Assembly (NCBI GenBank): GCA_035079385.1
Contig: JAVHKY010000025.1
Location: forward strand, 19,752,501 to 19,816,500
DNA from: Aspidiotus rigidus
Lineage: Eukaryota; Arthropoda; Insecta; Hemiptera; Diaspididae
Length of the DNA stretch: 64,000 nt
Direction of reading: 5' to 3'
Numbering within the stretch: the stretch's first letter is position 1; every line of letters begins with the position of its first letter. Positions 35,965-49,300 of this stretch are shown here, in pieces. Position numbers and translations under genes: made by a program. The notes under the pieces are model-generated. The model saw nothing but the letters and a program-made list of their open reading frames with translations, was not told where the DNA came from and did no database searches.

Positions 35965-38900
35965 ATTATCTCCTCTCTATACTGCTAAATAATAAGAATA
36001 CCCTTCTCGATCTTTATAGATTGATGGTCAGAATTTCCCGAAGTCACCCTCCCGACATACATCGCTTGAAGGTTGGTATAAATCAGAGACTGCACTGCAC
36101 TTCTTTCGGGTTCGGGGTGATGGCGGATGGTATTCAATTCTCCTGTACCACCCTTCAGAAAACAGATATCCTGTTGAAATTAGTATGAGAATGTCTTTTA
36201 CGCAACTGAAGAACAACTCATTCAGAAGATGAGGAGGCAGGTCGAGTCATATGAGTCGAGACTTAAATGTAAAGTTTGACCGGAAATTTTTTTCCGGATC
36301 AACCCCTTGCCACTTTGCTCCACGGGAGATACGAGATTGAAATAGTCAGTGTTGATATTGGTCCACTGCATCCAAGACTGGAGTTTTGAAGGAACACCCC
36401 TCCCTTCGGAACACACTTGCACAGTTTATACAGCTTGCAAATTCCCTGATGATACACTTCGAAAGTCAGTGCCGGACCCTTAATGCCTACTAAACAGTTC
36501 TAAGGTCGAAACATTTCCGAGTTTCCGGTCCTGACTCGATCCCTATCTGCTGGTACGATCCTCTCCAGCTGTGAACCAAACCTTTGCACAGAATCGCTCA
36601 ATCTCTTCTATATTTTTGATGGCTTCGTAAGAGCCAACTTCCCTGCATCATCTGCTCAGTACCGAGAGCTTCCCATGTTAGATATCAAGAATTTCACCTC
36701 CGGAATCCTTCTATAGCTTCTTCCAACAAACTACCGCACTGTGTTGTAGAAAAATCCCCCTATAAAATTGTCATCGCGTTCTTTTCTTCCTAGCTATATA
36801 CTATATCTATCTTGCCCTTTGTAAGCGGATCTGAAACATGATCGGCAAAAAAATCGAGAAAAATCCATACGCGCAAACGATGAAAATCAACATTCCACGA
36901 TGGAAGTGTTGCTAGCGGCAGAGCCTTCCCATCAGATTTTGAGGAAATGGGAATATCATAATAAACCAAACGATGACTTGAATTAAGTTGGAAACTAGGC
37001 TACGACAAGATAATTTTAGCTTGTCTTCGTTTTCTTTTTTCTCTCTTGTTTTCCAACAGACAGTGTCAATGTGTGGCTCTTATCACCAATCTGTCAGGTA
37101 TCAGGCAACAGTGTTCTGTGCAGTTGAAAAGACAATATAAACGCTCATTGCGGCTTTGTCGAGGTTTTTGAATGCACCCTATTTTCAGAAGGGAATTCAC
37201 GATATTCGAGTTGACGAGTTCTAAACACGAAGTGCTCCAAGTCTTCGTTATAATTAACAACCCGACAGAATTTTCATTTCGCGAGCATTCATACGTAGCT
37301 AATGAGAATTCCTGAAAGCATCAAATACCTTTCGTTCGTTATACTCGATAAATATTTTCGTGTCTGCTGCGAGTGAAAATTTTCTTTCGGGGTATAGAAA
37401 AATCGATAAACCCGGAAATTCGAGATTTTCCTCTCTCGTAACGTCAATTTCCGTTTTATCGCACTAGAAAATTGAACCGGTAAGACTTTTTCGCTATTTA
37501 GCGCAAACGAAAGTAACGAGAAAAGTACGGAGAAAGAGGAGAAGAATGAAGAAAAAGAAGAAGTAAAATGTACATTATTCTACGCTTTTAAAGAGGTATG
37601 TTGGTAGTAAAAAAAAAAAAAAAAAGAGGTTGTTAGAAGATAATTGAACTGGAGTAACTTGTTAAAAGCGACTACCGAAGTACTGATGAGGATAAGATGT
37701 CGAGGAGGAAAAAGAAAAAAGAGAAAAAAGATGCGCGAAAAAGTACCGCGATAGTTGTTATCCCGTGTAAAAAAGAGACAAGAAAAAAAAAGCTCAACTT
37801 CGGATTTTATTGATCGAAATACTGTCATTTTTCGCATTCTCGATGTTTTTCGGCTAGTACGGATACAATGAATGTCGTGTATTTCATTCGACCTTCTCGA
37901 GCCTTTTAAATATGTTTACGTCATTAGGGCTGGAGGAGCGCAATTAAGTATTATTTTTAACTATCGTCGCCAGTCGAAAAGAAACCGAGTAAAATTAAAA
38001 GGCCCCTCTAAGTCGTCAGACGACCGACATCCAGTCGGCCGAGGTAGCGAAATAACGACTGTGTAAGAGTGTGGAACGGATGTTAAAGGGGAAAAAAAAG
38101 AACGAACATAACGCCTTTGGAAATGAAATCAGCGAGCGTAAGGAAAAGTATCGCAATTTTTTTCGACGTTCTCTTCCTGTCTGCACATGGAATGAACGAA
38201 TAATACGAATATTTTTCACGCGATGGACTCGGGTATAAAACTAATAAAATCTTTCATCAACGTTTTTTTCCCCGGACACATACTGCGATGATGATTCGGC
38301 GAAATGTAAATTAACGGGCGAAAATATTTTCTACAACTGGAGGCGTCTGGGACAATACCGAGAGGTTTTCGCTTAGAAAGGTTCATAAATTTTCTCTACC
38401 GTCTGTCTGGACTTTTTGTTTTCAAGTTTCCGTATTAACTTATTTGTGAATACGCGTACAATAAAACGAACTTACGAACGTACACGAGTTCTACGTGATT
38501 ACGGAAGCTGTAACTACGCAGCAATAGCGTGTACGAGTATGTGTAAAAATATAGGTAGAACCGGGCAGGAGAATCTCTGTTACAATTTTAGTCGCCTATA
38601 TTACGCCCGCCGGTGTCTACACAGGATTCTTTTGAATGGGCTAGAATTGGTGCAATACTAACGCCTGGGATGGCGCGCGACGCATTTCCTTAGGTTGCGT
38701 AGTAGTCCTGACGAAGCAAATCTCTTTGTGCACATGTACCTAATCTTGCAAATAAGAATTCGTAGCGACTGAATTCGTTCGCTGTTTTTGGGTTCTCTAT
38801 TACTAACTATACAAACAGAGAACCTGTTTAAGTCCCCCTCACACTTGAAATGCATTCTATTGCTATGGCCTCTACAACTGCCAAGAAACTTCACTCTGTA

Positions 38901-40414
38901 GCTCACCGGTACAAATTCGTTCATCGCAGTTTTACCGTACCGTGCAAATCTTTTTTCTCACTTTTCGCACTATGAGAAACTTTTTGACTTCGTGACCTGC
39001 ATTTGAAGTGTACTAGGTTTATTTTTCAGATTTTCACAGCGAGATATCTGGTTCTACTGAACCGATTTTCTTACTCTTATTTTTTTTCTTTCAATTGAAG
39101 ATAAGACCCAGAAAATTATAAGATCAAGTCTTCAACTTCAATAGGCTCTGAGAACTCTTAAATCGCGGTCTCCTTCTGTACACTTCAATTTTCACACTAA
39201 AATTCAACATCGTAGGATAGTGAGCTATCAGCCTCCTCTACACCCATTAGTTATGTGTGTCCACTTTTTCCCTTTTCTACCTTGAGCAGGGGAACTCCGT
39301 GATGAGTGATCTGCATTTGTAATCCTTTCCAGTAAATTTCTTATGCGAGATTTTCACATCAAATATTGGTCCCTTCGGCATACTCAACTTTTCCACATTC
39401 TCTCGAACGGAACAGTTTCTAATCGACTTCATTTTTACTTGATGATCAACAAGACTCAAGGGCAGAAGCAGACGTCGAATAGAGTTGGAGTCAATGTCAA
39501 ATTTTCTTGTCACCATATTTTGCAGTAATTTTCACACATTTGTTGTTAAAAGCATTGTACAAGACTCGTGCGATTAAGTAAAAAATGACCTTCTGGAGCA
39601 ATTTGCTTCATTCGGCTTCGCCTCATTCTGCAAATATTGGACTCGAAAGTTATTTTTTGCCTCTCTCGTACTAGTTGTATAATAATACTATTTTTGCATA
39701 GCGAAAGTAGCGCTTTCTTGAACTTTAACAGAAAATATTGTTACCAATTCTTTTTATAGTTTTATTATCGGTTTTTTCACAATACCATGATAAAAAATTG
39801 GTATGAAGAAGACTGCCTTTTTGTTTGTATTATTTTTGTCATAGTATGATAAGAAATGTACATCAATACATTTGTGGTAAAATCATTGTACTCTATCAGG
39901 TACATGTTGTCCCTCAATGTGTTGTTAAGTCACCAGATCGCGCTGCATGCTTTGTCTTAAACATTTTGGGTTTAACACAAAGTCTTATGGCAAATTAGCA
40001 ATTTTCAAAAAATCATAGAAAAAGAATGAATCATTGTAGAAAGCTGAAATTTGGCTGGAATAAACAATTTATTATTACCTATTCATTTCAGAAAGAATCA
40101 TTCTTCTAAGCAAATTTTTCAATTTTTTACAATTGTTTAAAAAATGCGTATACTAGGGTACCTACGGTCATGTAACGACGCTGGTGGAGATCGGGAACTT
40201 GGATCTAGATCGGCAACAAACATATGATGCGCTGCGACAAACTTGCAGACAACATTTTGGTGCTGTGTCCAGAACTCTATTGTGTACTGCCTATTGGATA
40301 GTATTATGTACTTGTTATGAAAATCTTGCTTTTGACTTTTATAGTGTAATATACAATTTCAGTTACTTTATGAGGACGTCAAGTACGAAAAAATGCACTT
40401 CATGAGATTAATTT
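35965..40414. other. Long gene-poor stretch; CpG-richer patch at 37.3-38.7 kb
   Basis: No exon was recognised on either strand. The 37.3-38.7 kb patch is CpG-richer and resembles the promoter-like DNA at 9.2-10.3 kb. The remaining ORFs are short and biased. Confidence 0.35.
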
Positions 40415-40570
40415 GTGACCGAGGATGAGAAAAGGGATCTTAGTGGGCAAAAAATCAACTTTCCTGTTTATGATAGTTCTTCACATAATTTGTCACGCTG
40501 TTTCACATGGTGCAATCAGGAAAAATCAATTTTTTTGCCCACCGAGGTCTCTTTTCTCATCTTCGGTCAC
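40415..40570. mobile_element. 156-bp inverted-repeat MITE
   Basis: About 55-bp arms (GTGACCGAGGATGAGAAAAG ... and its complement ...CTTTTCTCATCTTCGGTCAC), with ATTT on both outer sides. A 40-70 bp unique centre. Confidence 0.75.
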
Positions 40571-40909
40571 ATTTCCATTACATCAAAACAAACTATCAAG
40601 GAAAAAGTATTGTACCCCTTTATTCCTACTAAAAGAGACAAAAGTTTAATTTATATCAAGAATTTAAATAGGTAATAAATAATAATTCTTTTATTTACAT
40701 TTATATTTATATTTTACATTTAGTTTATTTTATAACATTTTTTAATTGGAAATTAAATATTATTAATATTAATAAAACCAAAACACCCTCCTCCTTCACT
40801 CAAGCACTCAAAAACAACTCCGACACCATATCCTGTACTCTACAATAACTCAAATTAACTGACTTTTATTCTGACATATAACACCCACAACTATAAGTAC
40901 TAAATTGCA

Positions 40910-41487
40910 ATAATTAAGTGGAGCAGGAGACACTCACGTAACAAGTATACATTTATTCTCGGTCAATGCAAAACACAATTAAAATAAAAGAAAAACAGGA
41001 AATAAAATAGGGTTAAATTTTGAGGTCAAAAGAAGTCAAATACAAAAGAATAAACAAAAATATAGGGTGAAAAATAATATAATGAAATGAGTGAAAAATA
41101 AAAAAGAAGTTACCTAAATTTTAAAATTTTTCTTTTTTATTTTTTATTTTTCATTTTTCATTTTTCATTTTTCATTTTTCATTTTTTATTTTCTATTTTC
41201 TATTTTTTATTTTTTATTTTTTATATTTTATTTTTTATTTTTTATTTTTTATTTTTTATTTTTTATTTTTTATTTTTTATTTTTTTATTATTTATTTTTT
41301 TATTATTAATTTTTTAATTATTATTTTTTACCCTATATTTTTTTTATTCTTTTGTATTTGACTTCTTTTGACCTCAAACTTTAACCCCATTTTATTTCCT
41401 GTTTTTCTTTCATTTTAATTGTGTTTTGCATTGATCGATAATAAATTTATACTTGTTACATGAGTGTCTCCTGCTCCACTTAATTAT
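40910..41487. mobile_element. 578-bp foldback element with T-rich tandem core
   Basis: The left arm from 40910 (ATAATTAAGTGGAGCAGGAG...) and the right arm to 41487 are inverted copies over about 160 bp with few mismatches. The middle (about 41110-41335) is a run of ATTTTTC/ATTTTTT heptamers. 'CTAAATTGCAATA' occurs outside both ends (about 40900 and 41525). No ORF. Confidence 0.85.
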
Positions 41488-44400
41488 GAACTGCCCACCT
41501 ACCCACAAGGAGTCCGTCTCATTCACTAAATTGCAATACTCAAATAACTACTACACTTGAAAAACATTTACACAAACTTTTCTTTACTCCTCACACATAT
41601 TCCACTTTACCCTTACTTGACCCTTCCTCATCTTTCTTTACTCGTATCCAAAACTGCTTTATCCTAACTTACTATATAATTATTCTAACAATGTAAGCAT
41701 ACTGTATACGTCGAGCTAATAACCTATTAGTTGTTTTAAAGCTCGTTAAAATAAAAAAATAAAAAAATTTAATTTATTTTAGTTGAAATAAGAACATTAA
41801 TATGTCAAATTAAAAATTTATTTTAATAGATAAATTATAACAATCTTATACATTTAGCCCTCGATTGCAGACTAGTTGCATTTGAATCGCTATACCTACA
41901 TTGTTTCAGATAACAACTTGTGGTTGGTTTGCCACAAACGTCTATGCAGGATATATTTCTGTTTAAAGTCTTTTGTTTGATAAATCAAACTTTATAATAA
42001 TGTTCACACCTATCAAAGTGTGGAAATCTTTCATCTTTTTAAATAATCTACAAAAAACCAAACTCATACCTAAATTATCTATCAGTACAAATGAGGGGGT
42101 ATATACCTATCTAAAAAGAGCATCTCACTAGGTTTGTTTTCTAGAGGAATTTCTGATGACACTAATGATTGCATTTGAATTATTTTTTACCTATGTGAAG
42201 TGATGTATGATGTTGGAAATAACACTTTGCCACAAACGTTCATACCTAACTTCTTCTTGTTTTTAGAAAGCGTTTTTTGTGGTTCAATGTATCTTACTTG
42301 ATAAACCAAACTGATGAAATTGTAGTGAAAAGAGGTTTCATATTTCTTGACAATCTGCAGTACAAAAAATAGAAAACACATGATTAGTAGGTACATACAT
42401 TTTAGTACAGTATCAAGTATTCCTAACCAAAAGCTTGAGACTTCTTCATTTGAACACACTAACACTTGTAAAGTTTTTTGCCTTTGTGACCTGCAAATTC
42501 AAGGTTCATTAGGTTGATTTCCAAAACCATATTTTGAAGCACTTTTCATCTATTTAAATCGACATGATATTTATCCATTTTAACTACCTACTTTGTAGAG
42601 GTACTTGAAAAATTAAACATCATTGTCTTCATTGAGAGACGCCATGTTGTTTGACAAGTCATGGAATTGAAAATCCTGCTCATCAGCATTGGAATTTGCC
42701 ATCTCCGGCACTATTTTTTTGAATTGACAGATTGAAATTTCTACAACCAACCCGGGCATCCTCCCTCAGGTAAAATGTAACATACACATTACACAGATGT
42801 CTTACTATGGTGGCTTTGCGAAAAGTCTACAAGGAACATGCTGTGACCTTGCTCCCAAAAGTTTGTCGTCATCGTTATCCAACCTTGGACTCGAGGATCC
42901 ACCTCCAACTTCACCCTCAATATATCCAAATATGGCTCAACAAGCCAATCTGTACATGTGCTTTGGTTGCTTGACTTAGTTGTGGTCATTGATGACAGTT
43001 GGACATGTCCTAATAAATTTTACATTCTGGACATTGTAGTGCCTGTCCAAATGGATTCTGCATTTCAGACACTGTAGTAGCACCTCTCAAAATGAATTTT
43101 ATACATTTTCTTACAGATGTACAAGCAGTTACATAAAATACAACTCTCGAGGCCACACGCGGCAATAGTCAAGTATATCAACCGGCTTACAAATATCAGA
43201 TATTAAGTTAAATTGAAATTTAAAAACACAGAAACGATTACAAATATCAATTTTTAGGGTTGTTCCACCCTTCGGAAAAATGACAAAAAATTTTTCTGAC
43301 TAAATATATATTTTGTCAGGAAAAACGCAGCCCTGGGCATTCCAATCGACGGAAAAGGAAATTTTCACAAAAAATACAGGGGGAAAAGTTTTAGAAAATT
43401 ATTACCCTTTGCGCCTCAAAATTACCTGCCCAAGGTGGCAAAGTACAGGAAATTGAACAAAAACTGCTTAAGATATGAATTTTTGAATAAGAAACACATT
43501 TTTAGCCATAGAAGGCTAAACATCTGAAACTTGACGAAAAATTTATATCGAGAAACATTCTCCCTTTGCTAAATATGAAATTTGACTCCGGGGCCGATTC
43601 ACCTCCAAACTCGGATATATACCCTTTATTTGTTGAGAGTTTTATTGCACGGTCAAGTAATCTTCAGAATTCAGTTGTGACGTCACTAAGGATTTATATG
43701 TGCTGTTATTCAAGACCTTAATTTTTGCATAACATTCTCCCAATTTTTGTACAATTGTTTCGATCAAAATGAGAGGAAGTCATGAAATCGTTTACTCGAA
43801 TGAGACGGAGACCTGAAAAAGTAAAAAAAAAATCTGAATATTACGTCCTCACTTCGATTTCCATTCCGAAATTGTATTTTTCTCGCCCTTGTACATGAAT
43901 TTCTAACAATCTCTCGAAGTTCACAAATAAATAACGCTGCAAAAATGGAATTTATGGCAGCCGATATGAGGCTTGTTTGCTCAGCCGACTCTACAAACAA
44001 ACGGAGAACATGCTCTAAGCGAGGAAAAAATTCTCAAGAGCTCTTGAGCGTCGTAATTTTCAGCAATAAAATGCTTTGATTAGTGGTTCCTTTCCGATAA
44101 AATTTCTCAAGAGCCTAAAAAACCCTTATATTTTTCTCTGGGAAAAATGGAAAATATTCGACGACTAAAAAACTTGATTTGATTCTACAACGGCTCACAA
44201 ACATATATATTTGCGGGGTATGGGTTCGGTATATAATTAATTCTCGTCGCTCTTAATACCATATTTTTTACCATACTTGTACGAGAAAGAAATTCAGTCT
44301 ATCGGTTTTTTCTCGTCGACTTTACAAAAAAAAAAAAAAAACCGTTAACAACAAGAAAGGATAATATAAAGGATATCGAAACGACAGCTACGATCACGTG

Positions 44401-45700
44401 CGGGCAAAAGGAAAGGCCAAAGAACTCTGATTTCGAGTTTACCGAGCGATCAAATAAAATTCAAAAGCCTCATTTTTCAGAATACCAACCCGATAAGATA
44501 CCGTCATCGTCATGCTGCGCGTCAGACATAAAAGAATGCGCTGTATTTCTTACAGTTGATGTGAAGCGGTCTGAAAATCGTTCATGCGAAATTTTAGATA
44601 ACAAAAAAAAAAGGAAGAAAATTATATACGAGATATTCTCGTCGTCTGATTTTTCGTTTCGAATTTTTAACGAAAAACTATTTTTCAATAATTATTATCG
44701 GACAAAAGAATATCCTGAGCTGCGCTGTTTATGTTTTCCCTCAGACTGCGACCTCACGACTCTGTTTCTTATTAGGAAATTTATATTTTTGGTGGAGCCG
44801 AAGAGTCAGGAGGAATTCAATATCCACAATTTCATTGACCAATCAGCACTTGTTTTTGAGTTCACGACGAGTTCTCATTCTCGTAGTACCAAGGTCGGTC
44901 GCCTGAAAGGGGTATTCGGATGTAATCTTCTAAAATATTACAATTTACTTCACTTCACCGTACTGTTGTTGGAATAGGGAGGCGGGCAGAGGGGGCAACT
45001 TGCTCTCCGGGCCAAAACTCCCACAAATAAGTGAGAAAGATGAAGAAGCTTAATTTACTCTGCTACCTCTGATTCATTGCTTTAAAACTGGAACACATAG
45101 GAGACCTGTGTGTTCCGTACGATAACTGGATCGATTAATTATCTTCTTCTTCTTAGACTTATCTTTGCATCTTCAAAGTGAATTTGGCAAGTAAGCATAC
45201 TTTCATTCGTGCTTCAACACCCATAGTGATTGAAGTAGGTAGAGTATGCGGAGCACTTTTAATATTTTGTGTAGAGAGGTAATGTGCCTAAAATAATGTA
45301 CAAGTTGGTTTTTAGAAAGACTGAATTCAGAATTGAAAAGAGTAGGAGCTATGAGATAGAAGCAGGGAAGCTTGTCAAATGAGGATCATTCTACAGTTAA
45401 GAAGGAAGGGAAGGGGACCATTCGGTGGCCTTTGCACATAGATTTGTACGAATCACATCCAGTCGAGTCAGTCTAAAAAGAATGGTTCGCAACGAAGGTG
45501 GAAAAGATTTTTGTAAACAGTTAAAACGATGAGATACTTTTATAGAAATTATAACAAATATCTTATGAGAGATGACCAACCTAATCCTACTTCAATCTTC
45601 ACATATCTCCCTGAATAACACGTCTCGCTCTTGGTTTTTTGTATTTGTAACTCAATCGGGATCTCTGAGTCTTTATTCTTTCTGGAAGGACACGTCATTT
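41488..45700. other. Gene-poor stretch with a possible diverged exon pair
   Basis: About 41865-42060 and 42165-42370 are diverged direct repeats (both contain TTTGCCACAAACGT). In the second, the minus strand reads IVKKYETSFHYNFISLVYQ between a TGCAG acceptor and a gtaaga donor, so it may be an exon or a decayed copy. The frame at 44561-44977 (138 aa) lacks any supporting signal. 43.7-44.5 kb is CpG-richer. Confidence 0.3.
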
Positions 45701-45705
45701 GTGGG

Positions 45706-46056
45706 TCAATATCGGAAGCCCTGGGCTTCGGAGCGTTGCCTCGGAAACACGCCTCGTCTGTGACTTTTTGCTATGACCTCTGAACCTTCCTCTTCAGTTG
45801 GCTTCCGAAAATGAACCACGAAAATAAAGTTTTTTATATGTGTATAAGTTTGTACCTTCTCGCTCCTTGCTTTCGTGTAATGGCTTGCAACGTGCCACAA
45901 ACACTCTTCCTTATCGGTGAAGCCTGTAAGATTTTCATATCTAAGAGGTATGTTGTAGTTGTTCGCACAGATTCGTTCGATAGCTATGCAATTCAAATAA
46001 TTCTTTATTTCTCTTCCACCATATATTTTTTGGTTAAAGATAACATGTTCCAATAG
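45706..46056 (-). CDS. Candidate exon of an unknown protein, divergent from the atlastin-like gene
   Basis: An open frame of 115 codons starting about 320 bp upstream of the atlastin-like ATG on the opposite strand. A likely exon inside it follows CTTACAG: GFTDKEECLWHVASHYTKAR, then SEK and a weak gtacaa donor. Composition (aromatic, charged, few low-complexity runs) looks coding. No family recognised. Confidence 0.28.
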   Translation of the reverse strand, partial: LLEHVIFNQKIYGGREIKNYLNCIAIERICANNYNIPLRYENLTGFTDKEECLWHVASHYTKARSEKVQTYTHIKNFIFVVHFRKPTEEEGSEVIAKSHRRGVFPRQRSEAQGFRY

Positions 46057-46378
46057 AAATTCTTACACATTTAAGGACCCCTTGACACGTTCTCTATAAT
46101 GACACGTGATTTGAAATGAACGTCTATACTAAGCATTTATAGTTTTCTTATTACGAGTATGAGTTTGCGAATAGCGATAATACTTCATTATTTCACTGCG
46201 GAAGCATTATTTTTCTGAGAAGAAACAAACAGCTAATCGTTATTCTCTGCCGATTGGTACAAGTTTATTATACTTTCGGTCTGGTACGAGCGGAACTTTC
46301 GTAGATTATGAATTTAGTCGCTTTTTGATGTACAGTAATTATAAATACTAGGTACTTAATTCTACTTTTCTTTTGTAC

Positions 46379-49300
46379 ATGGTGAAAATGTTTCGAGGAG
46401 TTCGCGGTACGTTGTTAGGTTTATTCGCAATCGGCTTCCTCCAGGTGAGTTTTTCATACAATTTTTTTTCTATTATGTTAGAAGTGCAAAAAACCTATGA
46501 TTGCAGGTTTTTCCCTGATCCAGATGTCCTTCAATATGTAAGAATATTTAGTCTTAACATTTGAAGCCAATAGTCTGAGAATGTAATATTTTCCTTCCGC
46601 CCATCCTTTCTGCGAAACATTCAGTCCAAGGTGAAAACGAAAAAAATTTCCTATCACCTATTACGAATATGAGGCGGAACAGAAGTCGACTTTTTTTTTG
46701 AGACATTTGTCAAGCCTTTAAACTTCGAATTCTTTACAGAACTTCGACCGAAAAGATATTCCTCACTTGTGAACGTACTACAGCGAACTTTTTCGAGAAT
46801 GTGATTCAAATAAGAAGTTTCATTGTTCTACTTACTAAGATTGTGCATTTTATTCGAAATTATTTTTTCCTTACTGTTCATATTCAAAACCTAAAATCGC
46901 ATCTAATGTTTTGTATTTTTCCACATAATTTAGAAGTGAAAAATAGTGGTCATTGCACCTTTTGCGAGGTAGCAGCGGACCCGCAATTGTTTTCAATCAT
47001 CTATCATGAATTATTTTCCTTTGGTTTCTACGTACTTAGTTGTAATTTTTGAAAGTCCTGGATGTCCCATTCCCTTCTGTTGTAGAAATTTCTCTTGACA
47101 TCGTGTTCTGAGTTTTGTAGGACTCTCCTCTACGTATGGCTTATAATAAAAAATCATTCCCTGATGACGTCATACTACCCTGCTTTCACTCTCCTTAGTT
47201 TTACGGATCCTTAGTGATGTCCAACTCTGATGATGACATACTTGTAATTTTTTCAAATTTCTCCTCTATCTTTTTCTAACTATACTTATGTACACTAACG
47301 TCGCTACGCCCTTCTTCACATTGTATTTTTTCTTGTTAGACGAGCACGAACTCATCTTAGAAAATAAGTTAATTTCAGTTTTACGTAGGTTAACAATCAA
47401 CTAGACGAGCACGAACTCGTTAATTTTATTGCAGTTTTACACAGGTCATGATGAGTTCATGTATGTCTAGTTGTAACGTTGAGGAATGCATTCACTAGAC
47501 AAGCTTGAGCTTAGTTCATAGTGAGAAAGAAAGTCTCAACTTGAGTAGTCTTAGCCAAATTTCCTCTCTGGACGTACCATAATATGTTACGTTAGTTGTA
47601 GCGCAGCTTTTACGTTGAGAGACTCATAGTTCTGTCTTAGCTTAAAGATTCAGTGGGGGCTTTCCTCTGCTACCCCCTCCTCTCTAAAGACGCTTCTAGC
47701 TTTTCAACGGGGAACTTGTTTTATGGCAGGTTATTCAAAAATATTTGGTCGGGTAGATGCCTTTCTTTCAGAAAATGTCCGGGGACTTGAAATATTTTCG
47801 ACCTTCGAGCTATGCGAGGTGAGAAACTCGGAAAAATTTTGATTTATGAGCTAAACTGATGTGTGGATTTCGACAACGAGTGAGGTGAAGGACTTGAAAG
47901 AATTTCAACCATCGTTATTAGATGAAGTGAGGGACTTGAACAAAACCACGGATTTTGAGAACGAAATTAATGAGGGCTTTGTATGGCAGGGATTGGTGTT
48001 TGAGAATATTGTCTTGTTTAGACTAATTCCATGTCCTTCTTCTCATACCTATATTATGTAGCTGAATAGTGGAAAATAATTCAGCGAAATGTAAATTTTT
48101 TTCCAAGTCTCTTACCTCCTATAATAATTATAGTTCGATGATCGAAAATATTTTCAGTCAGCACGGCGAGATTCTTGGTCTTCTTCTCATTGATATAGTT
48201 CGAAAATCGAGTACTTCAGGTCCCCAGACATTTTATGGTCGCAATAATTAATGACGCCACAAAGGTCGAACGCGGACGTTTTCTAAGCCCCTCCCGCAAC
48301 AAAATAGATAGCGGCTTCCCAGCTAGAAAATCGCGATTTCGAATTGTATTATCTTGCTTATTTGATCATGAACGATGATCTCATGACCTGATGACTCTCG
48401 GGAGCGAAAAAGATCTACAGATGAAATGACATATTGTTTGTTTCAGCCGAGTGTCGCGGATCAAGTCGAGGGACATCCCGTCCAACTTTTCACAGTCAAC
48501 GATGCTGATGAATTTATTTTTCACAAAGAAGTATTTGCAGAAATATTGGGTGATAAAATTGCAGATCACAAAATTATGGTCGTTTCTATAGTGGGGGCTT
48601 TCAAAGAAGGAAAGTCTTTCTTAATGAATTTTTTTCTAAAATACCTGGAATTCACGGTATGTATGTCGCGTGCATTATGAAAATTAGGCAATACATTCTT
48701 TCCATTCTATTTTTTCAACCATCACGTTCGTAATAACGACTCCAGTGGCCAAAATAGGCAGAGTTACACCATTTTTCAGATGAACACTAATTTAAATGGA
48801 TAGTACGAGTACATAATATCAAATTAGAGTCTTTGCTGTGCTTGCATCGTAAAAGTGTAAAGAGATAGTCCTATTCACTAAATTGTACAGACTGATGCGA
48901 CAACACATCCGGTAAATAGTCAACCCGAGATTAAAAAGTGAGCAATAGTGTCTTGAGGTTCTACTACTGAAAACTTGAGCAAACTGCTAGACATTCATCT
49001 CGAACTATCTTGATACGAGTATATATATGTAAGAGAGGAACATGGAGAAGCTTTCTACTTTGCAATTCAACTTATTTTCAAAATTAAATGATCGTGGCCT
49101 TCCTTGATTTGCTACATTTGAGTAGCATCTCAAACTTGGAGATAGTAACGTACTGCAAGAAGAATTTTCTATAATAGTAGGGGAACTTGGAGCTCTCGAG
49201 CTATATGACAGGAGAGGGAGTTGGGATGATTTTTACTTTTGAGCTGTATATGATAGGATTTTCTATATGTTCTATTTTTTGAAAAACCTTCCGCAGTGGA

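Noticed and set aside
37066..37260. Minus-strand frame with several Cys (TSCLELVNSNIVNSLLKIGC)
   Set aside because: Looks mildly protein-like but lacks splice sites and any recognisable family; not enough to call.
44561..44977. 138-codon plus-strand frame
   Set aside because: Lys/Phe-rich AT-driven composition, no recognised motif, no promoter or splice support; left as possible noise.
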